A stretch of 64,000 nucleotides of DNA from Gracilimonas sediminicola (GCF_024320785.1 NZ_JANDBC010000003.1:372001-436000); one strand, 5' to 3'; numbered from the stretch's first letter, positions 26,995-36,942 are shown. The notes: generated by a model not told the origin, from the sequence alone. Translations and numbers: made by a program.

Positions 26995-27167
26995 TTCGAT
27001 TTTTCTTGGATTAATGTTCACAACCTTAAACAAGTATTAAAAAGCTTTGTTCCAAGCGGCATTTCACGATATCTCTACTAAAACTGCTTATGGAAATGTT
27101 AAAAATTCTCTAATACGAATTAGGAATCTCTAAGGGCATTTAAATAAATCTATTCGCATATTGGGGA

Positions 27168-27202
27168 AAGAAATAAGGGGAAACGGCTATCAACCGCTCC
27201 CC
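27168..27202 (-). terminator. Weak terminator candidate for the rec operon
   Basis: On the minus strand GGGG...CGG pairs with CCG...CCCC (27199-27202 with 27177-27180; inner 27194-27196 with 27184-27186), followed by TTATTTCTTT. The stem has an internal loop and the T tract is broken. Confidence 0.27.
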
Positions 27203-27240
27203 CCTGATACGTTGGCTTTTTGGGGTACAAAATATAGAAG

Positions 27241-27273
27241 GCTACTATGCTTAATTGCATTGTAGCTTTTTTT
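27241..27273 (+). terminator. Plus-strand terminator without an upstream plus-strand gene
   Basis: GCTAC-T-ATGC (27241-27250) pairs with GCAT-T-GTAGC (27257-27266), one T-T mismatch, 6-nt loop, followed by seven T. The orientation is plus, although both flanking genes are on the minus strand; reading the minus strand there is no T tract after the stem. Confidence 0.5.
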
Positions 27274-27313
27274 GAATGGATTTGTTCCGAGATTTAATGA
27301 AGTTCGTCTTCAG

Positions 27314-29116
27314 CTACTCCCACAACTTCTGTTTTACACCGCTTTTTCTTGAAACAGTTCGTTCAATTATTCTCCTTAAAATTTCTTCCTTAACAATGAT
27401 AAGAGTGCTCAGCCTTGCTCTTGTTACAGCTGTATAAAGAATCTCTTTCGAAAGCACTGTATTTACTTGATTTGGCAATATGATGGCTACTTCATCAAAT
27501 TCAGAGCCCTGGCTTTTGTGGATAGTAAGCGCAAATGCGGGTTCATAGTCTTTTAAACGGGCGGCTGAGACCCTGACCGGACGATCTCCTTCAAACTCAA
27601 TGACCTCCCCTTTTTTCTGATATATACCAATTTCGCCATTCCTTACTTTTAATAATGAGTCATTACGGGTAGCCATTACAATCCGGCCATCATACCATTC
27701 GCGGTTATCTATCCTGCTTTCATTTCTTCGTATTCTCCGCTCTGCTCGTTCATTCATGTACTCAACACCGAATGGCCCTCTCCTGAGGGCACAGAGAATC
27801 TTTTTCTTATGTGAAGCGACCAGTCTCTGCTCTTCCGGAAGCTGGCTGTAATCCTTATAGTGATCCTGCACATAGGTTTTAAAAACTGCTTCTATTGCTT
27901 TACTGTCCGGTTCAACCCAGGACAAACCTTCCAATTTGTGATCTTTAAGTATATCAATTGCCTTATCAGCATCAGATGCATTCACAGCTTCAGCAAATTT
28001 TTGGATACCGCTGTTTTCTCCAAAACGATAGCTTTTTGTCAGAAATAAGATACAGTCGTTGATTGGTAAGGTTGAGTCCCCAACGGGAATATCAATCCCC
28101 TGTAGTTCTCTTAAAGAACTTGCCACACCTTCAGAAAAAGTATTCTCACCTCCGCATATATCACCAAGAATGGAACCGGCTTCCACCGAGGCCAGCTGAT
28201 CCTTATCTCCCAGTACAATCAGTTTGGTATTTGGCCCAATAGCTCTGATCAGCCTTACCCACATGTTGATATCAAGCATGGAAGCCTCATCTACCACTAC
28301 AAGATCATATGGAAGGTGATTCTCTTCATTGAATTTGAATGTACTTCCTCTGAAATCAGACCCGAGAAGTTTGTGGACGGTCAGGGCCGACTCCGGAATT
28401 TCAATTCCTGATAAAACTTCGGGGTTCAAATTCTTCTTTCCACTTTCTATCGATTCAGAAAGCCGCCGGGCTGCCTTTCCAGTTGGTGCTGCCAGCGCTA
28501 TTCGAAAATCTTGTTGTGCATGCGCCTGAGCCTGGGCTGCAATAATGTTCAAAACCGTGAAGGTTTTTCCTGTTCCGGGTCCTCCGGAAATTACGAGCAG
28601 GTCTTTCAAAAAACTGAGCTGCACGGCTACATGCTGCCAGTTTACTTCAAATAAGTCGTTAGCCGGAGGCAGAACAGATTGGATTGCCTTCTTATGCTTC
28701 TCCTTCAACTCCAACCGGGGGGCAGCTTTCTGCTTCAGCCAGGCACACAACTCCTCCTCATATTTCCAATAGCGATGCAGATAAAGTCGAGAGCCTTCCA
28801 GAACCAGCGGTTGTAGTTCATTTCCCGAACTCACTAGGCTGCTTTCTTTCAGAGCCTTATTCCAATCTTTTTTCAAGGAATCGGTTAACTTAATCTCAGA
28901 TTTAACGTCCTCGAATAAATACTCATCCTTCCAGTCTTCGAAATCAAGGCAAACATGGCCTTTTTGTTGGGCAAAAATACAGGCGGCAGCTGCTAATAAT
29001 ACTTCCTGTTTTACGTCCGGCTCTATTTGCTTCAAAAAACGCACAAATTCCAGTTCAAGTAAAGAGATCAAGTCTTCAGTCAACAGCTTTTCCAGGTAAG
29101 GCAGGACGTCCATCAT
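27314..29116 (-). CDS. recD: Exodeoxyribonuclease V alpha subunit RecD, 600 aa
   Basis: The 5'-3' helicase motor of RecBCD. N-terminal helical region (about 1-150), Walker A SGGPGTGKTFTVLN near 180, motif II VVDEASMLD, and C-terminal helicase motifs including FALTIHKSQGSEFDEV and YTAVTRAR. Length matches E. coli RecD (608 aa). Its ATG overlaps the stop of recB by 4 bp. Last gene of the recC-recB-recD operon. Confidence 0.93.
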   Translation of the reverse strand: MMDVLPYLEKLLTEDLISLLELEFVRFLKQIEPDVKQEVLLAAAACIFAQQKGHVCLDFEDWKDEYLFEDVKSEIKLTDSLKKDWNKALKESSLVSSGNELQPLVLEGSRLYLHRYWKYEEELCAWLKQKAAPRLELKEKHKKAIQSVLPPANDLFEVNWQHVAVQLSFLKDLLVISGGPGTGKTFTVLNIIAAQAQAHAQQDFRIALAAPTGKAARRLSESIESGKKNLNPEVLSGIEIPESALTVHKLLGSDFRGSTFKFNEENHLPYDLVVVDEASMLDINMWVRLIRAIGPNTKLIVLGDKDQLASVEAGSILGDICGGENTFSEGVASSLRELQGIDIPVGDSTLPINDCILFLTKSYRFGENSGIQKFAEAVNASDADKAIDILKDHKLEGLSWVEPDSKAIEAVFKTYVQDHYKDYSQLPEEQRLVASHKKKILCALRRGPFGVEYMNERAERRIRRNESRIDNREWYDGRIVMATRNDSLLKVRNGEIGIYQKKGEVIEFEGDRPVRVSAARLKDYEPAFALTIHKSQGSEFDEVAIILPNQVNTVLSKEILYTAVTRARLSTLIIVKEEILRRIIERTVSRKSGVKQKLWE

Positions 29117-32100
29117 TGATTCCCTCCCTGCTCAAAATAGTGATTCAATTGGCTGATCAACTCAAAATCCGGTTTGTCGAAAAACACTCCGCTACCGGGC
29201 TTGTCCTTATCCAAACCTCGCAAAAAAAGATAGAGAACTCCACCAAAATGTTGTTCATAATCATAGTCAGCGACTCTTTTTCTAAGAAACCGATGAAGTG
29301 CCAGGGAATAAATATGATACTGTAAATCGTAGCCTGAATCTTTGATTGCCTGAGAAAGATTTTCAGACGAATAGTCAGCCGGAGTGTCTCCAAGATGGTT
29401 GGACTTATAATCAAGGATATAATAGCTATCTCCATACCTGAAAATCAGATCGATAAACCCTTTTATGAATCCCGAAGCATGATCGAGATCTGCCGACCCG
29501 GGTTTCTCTCCCCTGATCATCTCCCAAATTTCACCTACCTGCAGGTTTTGGACAGGAAAATAGAACTCCATCTCTTTTAGCACATTGGTATCCTTGAGGG
29601 TTGAAAGACAGACCGGCGGGTTGCCCAGTTCCATGGCCAGGGCATCCTCTACCCATTTCTGAACGGGGGTTTTCCATATCTCCTCAAACCCATAGTAATT
29701 CAAATTATCAATGATTACCTGTTCAAGGTTCTTGGGAGAATTGAACGATATATCCTCGAAAATTTTGTGCAGAAAAGTACCCGCATTCGCCCCTCTCGGG
29801 AACCCAAATTTATCGTGGGTAAGCGGGGCTTTGTTTTCGAATTGGTAGAATAACTCATCGTAATCATGAGCTGAGTCTGTATGGCTCTTTCCCTCCGTCA
29901 GGGATGAATAACTCAACATTCTCGGGTATTGATACATATCCTTTCTTCGGAATTGGGCCGACTTAAGAGTTGAAGCAGCCTCCGATTCCTGATCTCCTTT
30001 GGCGGGCTTACCATCTGCCGGATCACGTACTTCAATATGACCGCACTTGTTAAGAATGGACAATAAAGAATCAAAACTACCTGAATCTGATTCATTCTTG
30101 CCGTGCAGTATTGATGATAATGGGGATTGATCAATCTTCTTATAATTGGGAATAAACACAAAGCTCGAAGCTATCGATCGTGTTAAGGCCACGTATGAAA
30201 GCCTGACCTCCTCCGCCATTTGCTGCTCAATCGTAAGTAATTCATACTTCTCCCGCTCCGAATGAGAAATCCCCTGACTGATATCAATGTAATTCATCCC
30301 ATCGCTGTGAAACTTCAATATATCAGTCGATTTTACATCGGCCCCGGAATCCCACAAAAAAGGACACAGTACGATTGGGTACTGAAGTCCTTTGGAAGAG
30401 TGTATGGTTGAAATCTGGATGAGGTCTTCATCACTTTCCAGCCGCAACTGTTCATCGTCAGAGTCGGCGCTGCCTTCCTGCTGCTTTTGGTGAAACCATT
30501 TCAACAGAGCTTTTCCCTGCACCCGCTGTTCTCTTTGAGCCTGGCCTAACAACTCGGACAGATGCATGAGGTTTGTAATTCTCCTCTCTGCGTCCTTAAA
30601 TACCGATAGTCGCCCTAACACACCAAACTCCTGCAACAATCGCTCTAATGCCGCTTCAATGCCCTGCTTATCCCATATTTCTTTCAGTTGAACAAACTGT
30701 TGAATGATTTTTGCCCATTTCTGCTCATCTTGAAGTAAAGGGTAAATATCCCCGGCGGTATAGCCCAACAACTCGGTCGATAATGCAGCCCGAATTCCCT
30801 GCTCATTACTGATTTTTTGGATGGACTTGAGCACAAGCAGTAATTCATCAGCTTCCCGGGTTTGAAATACACTGGTTCGGGATTTTAACACACTTTTCAG
30901 CCCTTTTTCCCGCAGCATTTGTTGAATTTTCTCGCCCTGAAATCCTTTCCTGATCAAAATGGCGATGTCTTTCTCTTCAACTTCACGGCCATTCAAGGTG
31001 TATTCGCCGGATAACAACTCCGTTACTTCGTTGCACACAGCTGTATAAATATCCTCCTCAAGTGCACCTTTAGAGGTGTATTCATCTTCATCCAAGGTTA
31101 TAGCCTGAAGTGGAGTTACTGCCTCTCCGGATTTACTTTTTAAATAAGGGCTGTCTTCTTTTTGAGAAGGAAAATGGGCTGGATTAAAGGAAAACCCATC
31201 TATCAAAAAAGGAGAAGCTGATTGCCCGAATAATTCGTTAACCCCTTCAATCATTCTGCTGTTAGACCGGTGATTCTCACTCAGAGTATAGGATTGAGCA
31301 TCATCTGAATCTTTCTTGGCCTCCAGGTAGGTGAATATATCCGCCCCCCTGAACCCATAGATGGCCTGCTTGGGATCGCCAATCATAAATAAAGCAGCAT
31401 CCCCTCTTTTGTAGTAAATCTGCTTGAAAATACTGTACTGTATAGGATCCGTATCCTGAAATTCATCCACCAATGCCAGAGGATATTTTACACTTAACCG
31501 TTCTGCTAATTTACCGGAGGAGTCAGCACTCAATCCTTGTTCAGATAATTCAAGTAAGTCGCTGTAGGTTAGCAGGTTGCTATTCTCTTTTTGTTTTTCA
31601 AAATCGTTTCTTATCTGATCTATTGACTCCTGTATAAATGCAATCTTCAGCATCTTTAACCGGTCCGCTATTTCCATATACTCGTCTATGGCCCTGGATA
31701 TCTTTAGCACCGGAATGTCGGGAGCAGACTTTTTCCCTGAACGGCTTAACTTGGTCCCAAACTTTTCAAGCCTGTCCGAATACCAAATTTTTGCGCTGTC
31801 ATTATTAAGCCATTCCCGGAGAATAAGCCAGTCACTTTCCTCTGTGCTTTTTCGGTAAATACCGCGGTTTAAATCATCTCCCCTGTAAATCTCCTCAAGA
31901 GTTTCCCCTTCGTCTTCCCAGAGTACTTGTACCTCTTTAAATTTATCCCTTAGTCGGTCAACTAAACTATATAATCTTTCTAAGTTATAATTAGCCGGTA
32001 TAACCTCTGAATTTGGCTGATTCATAATTTCATCCACCACCGACTTCAGCTCATCCGGGCCGAACCCCTCATCTGTAAGGTAATCAAGCAGCAGAAAGTC

Positions 32101-32604
32101 ATTAGAATAGGTTTCAGCCCCCCTTATAAATGACCTCCAGTAATCGTCCACGCAATCCTGGAGCACTTCTGATTGATCCGTTAGCAGTTCAAAGTTGGGT
32201 GATACTCCGAACTGAAGGCTGTATTCAGTTAGTAAGCGGCTACAAAAGCCATGAATGGTGAATACCGCTGCTTCATCAAACCTATCTATTGCTGATTTTA
32301 GCTTAGCTTCCGCATCATCATAGCCCTGGCTAATAAGATTTTCCAAAAACCCGTCATTACCGGCTTCATTACTTTTAATTGCCTGTAGCGATTCCTTAAG
32401 GCGACTTCTCAGCCTGAACTTCAATTCTGCGGTAGCAGCCTCTGTATAAGTCATTACCAGGATTTGAGAAGGCTCAAGTCCTTTCTCCAGTATAGCCCGC
32501 ACGTACAATGAGGCAATGTTATAGGTCTTACCCGTTCCAGCACTGGCCTCCACCAGGCTTATGCCTTTCAGAGGTGCTTCAAAAACAGCTAATGGCTTGC
32601 TCAT
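29113..32604 (-). CDS. recB: Exodeoxyribonuclease V beta subunit RecB, 1163 aa
   Basis: 3'-5' helicase and nuclease subunit of RecBCD. UvrD/Rep-type helicase with Walker A VEASAGTGKTYN (about 17-28), ALVDEFQDTDPIQY (motif II) and VALTRS near residue 815; C-terminal RecB nuclease domain (about 900-1150) with GTFLHKIFED, the Asp in IKGFIDLIFRYG and the catalytic motif YILDYKSNHLG. Length agrees with E. coli RecB (1180 aa). It overlaps recC and recD by 4 bp each, so expression is probably coupled to fixed stoichiometry. Confidence 0.94.
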   Translation of the reverse strand: MSKPLAVFEAPLKGISLVEASAGTGKTYNIASLYVRAILEKGLEPSQILVMTYTEAATAELKFRLRSRLKESLQAIKSNEAGNDGFLENLISQGYDDAEAKLKSAIDRFDEAAVFTIHGFCSRLLTEYSLQFGVSPNFELLTDQSEVLQDCVDDYWRSFIRGAETYSNDFLLLDYLTDEGFGPDELKSVVDEIMNQPNSEVIPANYNLERLYSLVDRLRDKFKEVQVLWEDEGETLEEIYRGDDLNRGIYRKSTEESDWLILREWLNNDSAKIWYSDRLEKFGTKLSRSGKKSAPDIPVLKISRAIDEYMEIADRLKMLKIAFIQESIDQIRNDFEKQKENSNLLTYSDLLELSEQGLSADSSGKLAERLSVKYPLALVDEFQDTDPIQYSIFKQIYYKRGDAALFMIGDPKQAIYGFRGADIFTYLEAKKDSDDAQSYTLSENHRSNSRMIEGVNELFGQSASPFLIDGFSFNPAHFPSQKEDSPYLKSKSGEAVTPLQAITLDEDEYTSKGALEEDIYTAVCNEVTELLSGEYTLNGREVEEKDIAILIRKGFQGEKIQQMLREKGLKSVLKSRTSVFQTREADELLLVLKSIQKISNEQGIRAALSTELLGYTAGDIYPLLQDEQKWAKIIQQFVQLKEIWDKQGIEAALERLLQEFGVLGRLSVFKDAERRITNLMHLSELLGQAQREQRVQGKALLKWFHQKQQEGSADSDDEQLRLESDEDLIQISTIHSSKGLQYPIVLCPFLWDSGADVKSTDILKFHSDGMNYIDISQGISHSEREKYELLTIEQQMAEEVRLSYVALTRSIASSFVFIPNYKKIDQSPLSSILHGKNESDSGSFDSLLSILNKCGHIEVRDPADGKPAKGDQESEAASTLKSAQFRRKDMYQYPRMLSYSSLTEGKSHTDSAHDYDELFYQFENKAPLTHDKFGFPRGANAGTFLHKIFEDISFNSPKNLEQVIIDNLNYYGFEEIWKTPVQKWVEDALAMELGNPPVCLSTLKDTNVLKEMEFYFPVQNLQVGEIWEMIRGEKPGSADLDHASGFIKGFIDLIFRYGDSYYILDYKSNHLGDTPADYSSENLSQAIKDSGYDLQYHIYSLALHRFLRKRVADYDYEQHFGGVLYLFLRGLDKDKPGSGVFFDKPDFELISQLNHYFEQGGNQ

Positions 32605-35600
32605 TCCTCCTCCTCGCGTTGGGCTTGCAAGAATGGCTCCCAGAACTTTAGGGCGTTTTCTTTAAAAACTTCCGACTCAATAGGATCATATCCCCGCCAA
32701 AGCAACGAATTGTAATAGTCAGCTTCCTCAGCATATGATTTATGGGGATTAACCTCCCATTTTGCCCGGGCTTTTTTAACAGCCTCTTCCGTATCTTTCC
32801 CATCTAAGATAGCTTTTGCATAAGCTTTTGAGGATTGCGGAAAGAAAGCAGCTTTATGTAGAATCGGAATTTTGGCAGATAAGAGCTTCACATACTCAGA
32901 AAGCGGGTTCGATTGTATATCAGATGACCGGATTTCAAGTATTTCTATATCGGCTCCATCCTTTGATAAGTACAGGCTTCTATTCAGGTTGTAACCACTT
33001 TGAAGCAGCACGAGATGCTTCAGCCAGTGTTCCACCTCATGTTCGGCCCTGCGCTGCCCCACCCGGTAGGAAACCAATAAATCGCCATACAATCCATGAA
33101 TAGGGCCATATAATTGAATTCCGGCTATCTCAATAGAGATTTCTTCTGTGCGTTCATCCGCCTCTGTATAGGATTTCAGATGCTTCAACAAATCTGCAAC
33201 GCTTTCCTTTTCACGGTTAAAGACTTTTTCTCCTTCCAAAGCCTCAGGAATCATGGCTGCAGCACTGGCGTACTTCCTAACCATGCCAACCGTCTCGTTC
33301 TTTTGCAGCATTTCAAAGAGTAAATGATCAAGCTTGTAGCGTTCTAAGCTGTTTAACTTGAAAGACTCACGGTCTGATATTTCTTTGAATTCATTATAAG
33401 ATGAAAGACTTAATTGATTCTGCAATATATATTTAGAGGGACTATTGAAAAAAGATATTAAGTCGGAAAGGTGTGCTTGTTCCGGAGGTTCTTTTTCTAT
33501 TGAAGTAAGTTTTTGATCGATAAAAACCGGTTGACCTTCCCGCTTCCCCATTTGCATTCGTTCTGAAAGCTGTCGATTTAAATCCGAGTATGAATTCGGA
33601 TTGTCTCCGACAAAGTATTGTTTGTTGAATGGGTGCAAACTATGCCTGATAATGCCTTCTTTCTGAGACTCAAAGAATACATCCAGCAGCTGCTGCACCA
33701 AAATAGACGGAAGCCGGGTGGACTCAGAGTGTTGGTCTTGCCCCCGATAACTAATATGAAGATGTTCCCGGGCAGCCTGAATGGTTTCCAGAAATAAATA
33801 GGTGTCATCCTCTTTCAGAATACGATCTCCGGGCTTGGGATCAGCATAAATAAGGTCAAATTCGGGACGAATGGCTTTTCTCGGAAATACACTTTCATTC
33901 ATCCCCAATAAAGCTATAAAGCGGAAAGGTACGGAGCGGTATGGAATGTAAGAGCTGACGGTAACTCCCTGCCCAAATCGTCCCGAGGACGAGTCATGAT
34001 TAGATATTTGACCAACCAGCCAATCTTTCATTAAGGTAAATGGAACTTCTTGGCTAAAGGTAGTAAATGATGCCTGTTCTTTCAGTTTATCAAGCATCTT
34101 CCGCAAGGTACCAGCCTGAAAGTTTTGGGTGTTTTCATCCCCGATAAAATCATCAATAAGCCGACGGGTAAATACAATCCATTCAACCGGGGTTTTCTGA
34201 TTGGCTATTTCTTCTGCGGCTGATCTCAATAAATGTATAAAGTGAGCAAGCCGGGCCGAAAGCATTGCATCATCCGATGAGGAAATACGACCATATGGCA
34301 CCATTTCCTGATATACATTCAAAGTTTCCGGCTCCATACTAAAGCCTGATAATAGCTGATTTACGCCCTTCTTCCAGCTATATCGGTTATTAAAGTCATT
34401 CCCAACGCCTTGGTAAATACGATTCTCCAACACCCATTCTTCTATTAGTTCTAAATCTGCATCTGAAAAAGAAAATTTATCTTTAACGGGTTCATGATTT
34501 AGCAGCTGGAGTAAGGCACTGGCTTTGAATGTAGACGACAAAAGCTCCAGCAGTTCACTAAGCGTGTGTTCTGAAGAATGATAACTCCGGCCCGATAATT
34601 TCGAAACAGGAACTGCAGGCTCGCCTTCATCATTGGTAAAAACCGTCTCTAACATACCGGAATAAGCCTCCACATCGGGAATCATGACTAATACATCGCT
34701 AAATCTGCATTGAGGGTTATTATCCATATACCGAAGCACCTCATCTTTCAGCACCTGTACTTCGCGACGAATGTTATGGCAGGAATGTACTTTGAACGCC
34801 GGGAAGGATACCTCCTCATCTGTTTTCGGGGCAACAGTCTCTGCGGGAACTTCATTTTTGTCCAATATTTCCTTTAGCAGCTGTAGCTGTTCGTGAGTGG
34901 ATCTCCCCCAATCATCCAGTAAAAGTTTCAGGTCCTCATTTGAATGATCATCAGCCTTTTCCGAAGAGAAAAAATGAACGTCGTGCTTTTTCCCAATGCG
35001 GCTTATGATCTCTATAAACGGCTTTGACAAGTGGGATAAACCAAATACGTACACATTCCCGGGTATTCCGTTCCAAAGCTCATGGCCGGCATCATCCAGC
35101 CATTCTACCAGCTCTGAATAGGCTTGAGATCTGCTCGGTAAATGCTCAATATTTTCGGTTGAGGTCCACTGTTTATTTAAAGCATTCCAAATAGATAGCT
35201 GCCAGCGCTCATTCGGATCTTTCGTAGCCAATTGCCGTTGTAGCCAGCTTTCCATCATTTCCGGTCGATACACCTGATACTGATCAAATATATCGGCCAG
35301 CTGTCCGCACAGTTGAAATCTCTTTTTTGAAGTGTCAGAGCCAGAATCGTAAAAGGGTATTTGATCCAAAAGGTTTTTATTGGATGAAAGCAGTTCAAAG
35401 AGAGTCCAATGCATTGAATTTAAGTCGGCAGGTAAAACCTGGGGAATTTCGTCCTTTTGTAGCCGGTAAAGCATCCACAAAAATTCGGAAGGAAAAATGA
35501 ACCGAAAGTTCCCCGCTATACCCTGCTCTTCCGCTATTTTAAGCGACAGCCACTCCTTAATTTCATTGTTTTGAACAATAACCCAGGGCTTAGAGAAAGG

Positions 35601-35681
35601 GTTTTGGTTATCCGGTTTTATGATCCCGGAAAAATGACGTGCAAGCGTTTGTAGTGATTGTGAATGATAAGTTTTGAACAT
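32601..35681 (-). CDS. recC: Exodeoxyribonuclease V gamma subunit RecC, 1026 aa
   Basis: Third subunit of RecBCD, which splits the duplex and scans for Chi. N-terminal TYHSQSLQTLARHF and NEIKEWLSLKIAEEQGIAGN are characteristic, as are VHSCHNIRREVQVLKDEV and SYRGQDQHSESTRLPS further on. I start at the ATG at 35679-35681, seven codons inside a possible GTG start, because it aligns with the usual RecC N-terminus and has AAGGC just upstream. recB follows with a 4-bp overlap. The Chi-recognition channel residues cannot be judged from this alone. Confidence 0.92.
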   Translation of the reverse strand: MFKTYHSQSLQTLARHFSGIIKPDNQNPFSKPWVIVQNNEIKEWLSLKIAEEQGIAGNFRFIFPSEFLWMLYRLQKDEIPQVLPADLNSMHWTLFELLSSNKNLLDQIPFYDSGSDTSKKRFQLCGQLADIFDQYQVYRPEMMESWLQRQLATKDPNERWQLSIWNALNKQWTSTENIEHLPSRSQAYSELVEWLDDAGHELWNGIPGNVYVFGLSHLSKPFIEIISRIGKKHDVHFFSSEKADDHSNEDLKLLLDDWGRSTHEQLQLLKEILDKNEVPAETVAPKTDEEVSFPAFKVHSCHNIRREVQVLKDEVLRYMDNNPQCRFSDVLVMIPDVEAYSGMLETVFTNDEGEPAVPVSKLSGRSYHSSEHTLSELLELLSSTFKASALLQLLNHEPVKDKFSFSDADLELIEEWVLENRIYQGVGNDFNNRYSWKKGVNQLLSGFSMEPETLNVYQEMVPYGRISSSDDAMLSARLAHFIHLLRSAAEEIANQKTPVEWIVFTRRLIDDFIGDENTQNFQAGTLRKMLDKLKEQASFTTFSQEVPFTLMKDWLVGQISNHDSSSGRFGQGVTVSSYIPYRSVPFRFIALLGMNESVFPRKAIRPEFDLIYADPKPGDRILKEDDTYLFLETIQAAREHLHISYRGQDQHSESTRLPSILVQQLLDVFFESQKEGIIRHSLHPFNKQYFVGDNPNSYSDLNRQLSERMQMGKREGQPVFIDQKLTSIEKEPPEQAHLSDLISFFNSPSKYILQNQLSLSSYNEFKEISDRESFKLNSLERYKLDHLLFEMLQKNETVGMVRKYASAAAMIPEALEGEKVFNREKESVADLLKHLKSYTEADERTEEISIEIAGIQLYGPIHGLYGDLLVSYRVGQRRAEHEVEHWLKHLVLLQSGYNLNRSLYLSKDGADIEILEIRSSDIQSNPLSEYVKLLSAKIPILHKAAFFPQSSKAYAKAILDGKDTEEAVKKARAKWEVNPHKSYAEEADYYNSLLWRGYDPIESEVFKENALKFWEPFLQAQREEEE

Positions 35682-35737
35682 AGTGCCTTGTATCTGGGGC
35701 ACATAATAAGAAAACCCCCGGGGATATAAAGCCGAAA

Positions 35738-36025
35738 TTATCTATTGATGAGATCTCTTATTGAACTTTTCAGAATGGCATTAACTACGGCTGAGTATGA
35801 AGTTTCTTTCTTATCCGCTATCATCTTTACGCTTTCTACAACGGGCTCTTCAAGGTAATAACTGGCTGTAATTTTGTTCACCTTGGGTCCAGAAGATCTT
35901 TCTTCTTTAGATGCTTCCTGATTGTTCTCACCCTGAGAATCAGAAGGAGTAATAAAGTCAAAAGAAGCATGTCTCCGCGTGCTATATGCCAGCGGATTAT
36001 GCCCAAGGCTCTTTTTCTTACTCAT
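35738..36025 (-). CDS. Small ribbon-helix-helix-like partner of ParA, 95 aa
   Basis: Follows parA by 3 bp on the same strand. The N-terminal half (1-45) is basic and probably disordered; the C-terminal half reads NKITASYYLEEPVVESVKMI then KKETSYSAVVNAILKSSI, a strand-helix-helix pattern fitting a ribbon-helix-helix DNA-binding domain. This resembles the short centromere-binding partners of type Ib plasmid partition systems (ParG class) and not a full Spo0J/ParB of about 300 aa. The DNA-binding role is inference. Confidence 0.65.
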   Translation of the reverse strand: MSKKKSLGHNPLAYSTRRHASFDFITPSDSQGENNQEASKEERSSGPKVNKITASYYLEEPVVESVKMIADKKETSYSAVVNAILKSSIRDLINR

Positions 36026-36028
36026 TGT

Positions 36029-36787
36029 TTATTGGCCGTTTTTTATTTCTTTGGCTAATGCAAAGTAATCTTGTGCCCCTGCACTGTTACCATCGTATTC
36101 AAATATCGTTTTGTGGTGACTTGGCGCCTCTGCCAGGGCCACGTTGTCACGAATGATAGTCTTAAAAACTTTGGGGCCGAAATAGTCCTTAATGTGTCCA
36201 ACAACCTCTTTATTCAGGTTTTTCCGACTATCATACAATGTGCAGATTATACCCCCAACCTCAAGCTGATTGTTTAATCGTTGCTGTACAACTTTCACCA
36301 AATCAAGCAACTTGGATAAGCCGTGCAATGCCAGATATTCTGACTGTAGCACAATAAAAATATCTTTAACTGCGGTAAAAGCATTCAGGGTAAGCAACCC
36401 TAAGTTTGGCGGACAGTCAATCAATACATAGTCGTAATCATAATCTTCCTCAAGCTGCTTCATCACATCTTTAAGTAAACTTTCCCTGGCCGGTTCACTG
36501 GCTAATTCCAGCTCTGCACCGGAAAGCTCCAGCGATGATGGGATGAAATCAAATCCATTATGTTCAATGATGATATCGTCAACATTGGCTCCCCCACGTA
36601 ACGCATGGTATATGGTTTTTTCAAGCCGGTGGGAATGGGTTCTTAAGGAATAGGTTAAATTTGCCTGAGGGTCGAGATCTATGAGAAGTACTTTTTTGCC
36701 AAGTTTCGCGAGTCCTGCCCCAAGATTAATCGTTGTGGTTGTTTTACCAACTCCGCCCTTCTGATTTGTTAATGCGATTGTTTTCAT
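36029..36787 (-). CDS. ParA/Soj-family partition ATPase, 252 aa
   Basis: Deviant Walker A NQKGGVGKTTTTINLG at residues 7-22 with the signature lysine, switch I LIDLDPQANLT, and Walker B DYVLIDCPPNLGLLTL. The length is typical of chromosomal Soj and small plasmid ParA; there is no N-terminal helix-turn-helix. It is paired with a small ribbon-helix-helix protein 3 bp downstream and lies beside recBCD, with no Spo0J-type parB, gidAB or origin genes around. It may therefore position something other than the chromosome origin (protein cargo or a domesticated element). Divergent from the thioesterase gene. Confidence 0.87.
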   Translation of the reverse strand: MKTIALTNQKGGVGKTTTTINLGAGLAKLGKKVLLIDLDPQANLTYSLRTHSHRLEKTIYHALRGGANVDDIIIEHNGFDFIPSSLELSGAELELASEPARESLLKDVMKQLEEDYDYDYVLIDCPPNLGLLTLNAFTAVKDIFIVLQSEYLALHGLSKLLDLVKVVQQRLNNQLEVGGIICTLYDSRKNLNKEVVGHIKDYFGPKVFKTIIRDNVALAEAPSHHKTIFEYDGNSAGAQDYFALAKEIKNGQ

Positions 36788-36913
36788 GGTGATTCTAAGC
36801 CGTAATCAATTCTTTTTACTTAGAGAGTAATCTTGTGCCCTTTTGTTACAATAATATTAGTTCTTCGGATTGTCCAATAGAACTTTTTAATTCTTGAAGA
36901 CCGAAAGAGATTA

Positions 36914-36942
36914 TTTCATTTCTTCAATATGCTGTATCTTTG
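36914..36942 (+). promoter_or_regulatory. Promoter candidate of the thioesterase gene
   Basis: TTTC (36914-36917), 17-nt spacer, TATCTTTG (36935-36942), an exact match to the TAnnTTTG box. It overlaps the only alternative TTG start (36940), so translation must begin at the ATG at 36970. Confidence 0.5.

Larger units (their letters stand above)
26995..27313. other. 319-bp gene-free region with two hairpins
   Basis: AT-rich gap between the lipoprotein gene and recD, both on the minus strand. It should hold the lipoprotein promoter and the recCBD terminator. It contains a weak minus-strand terminator-like hairpin (27168-27202) and a clear plus-strand one (27241-27273) that has no plus-strand gene before it. 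No convincing small open reading frame is seen. Confidence 0.6.
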
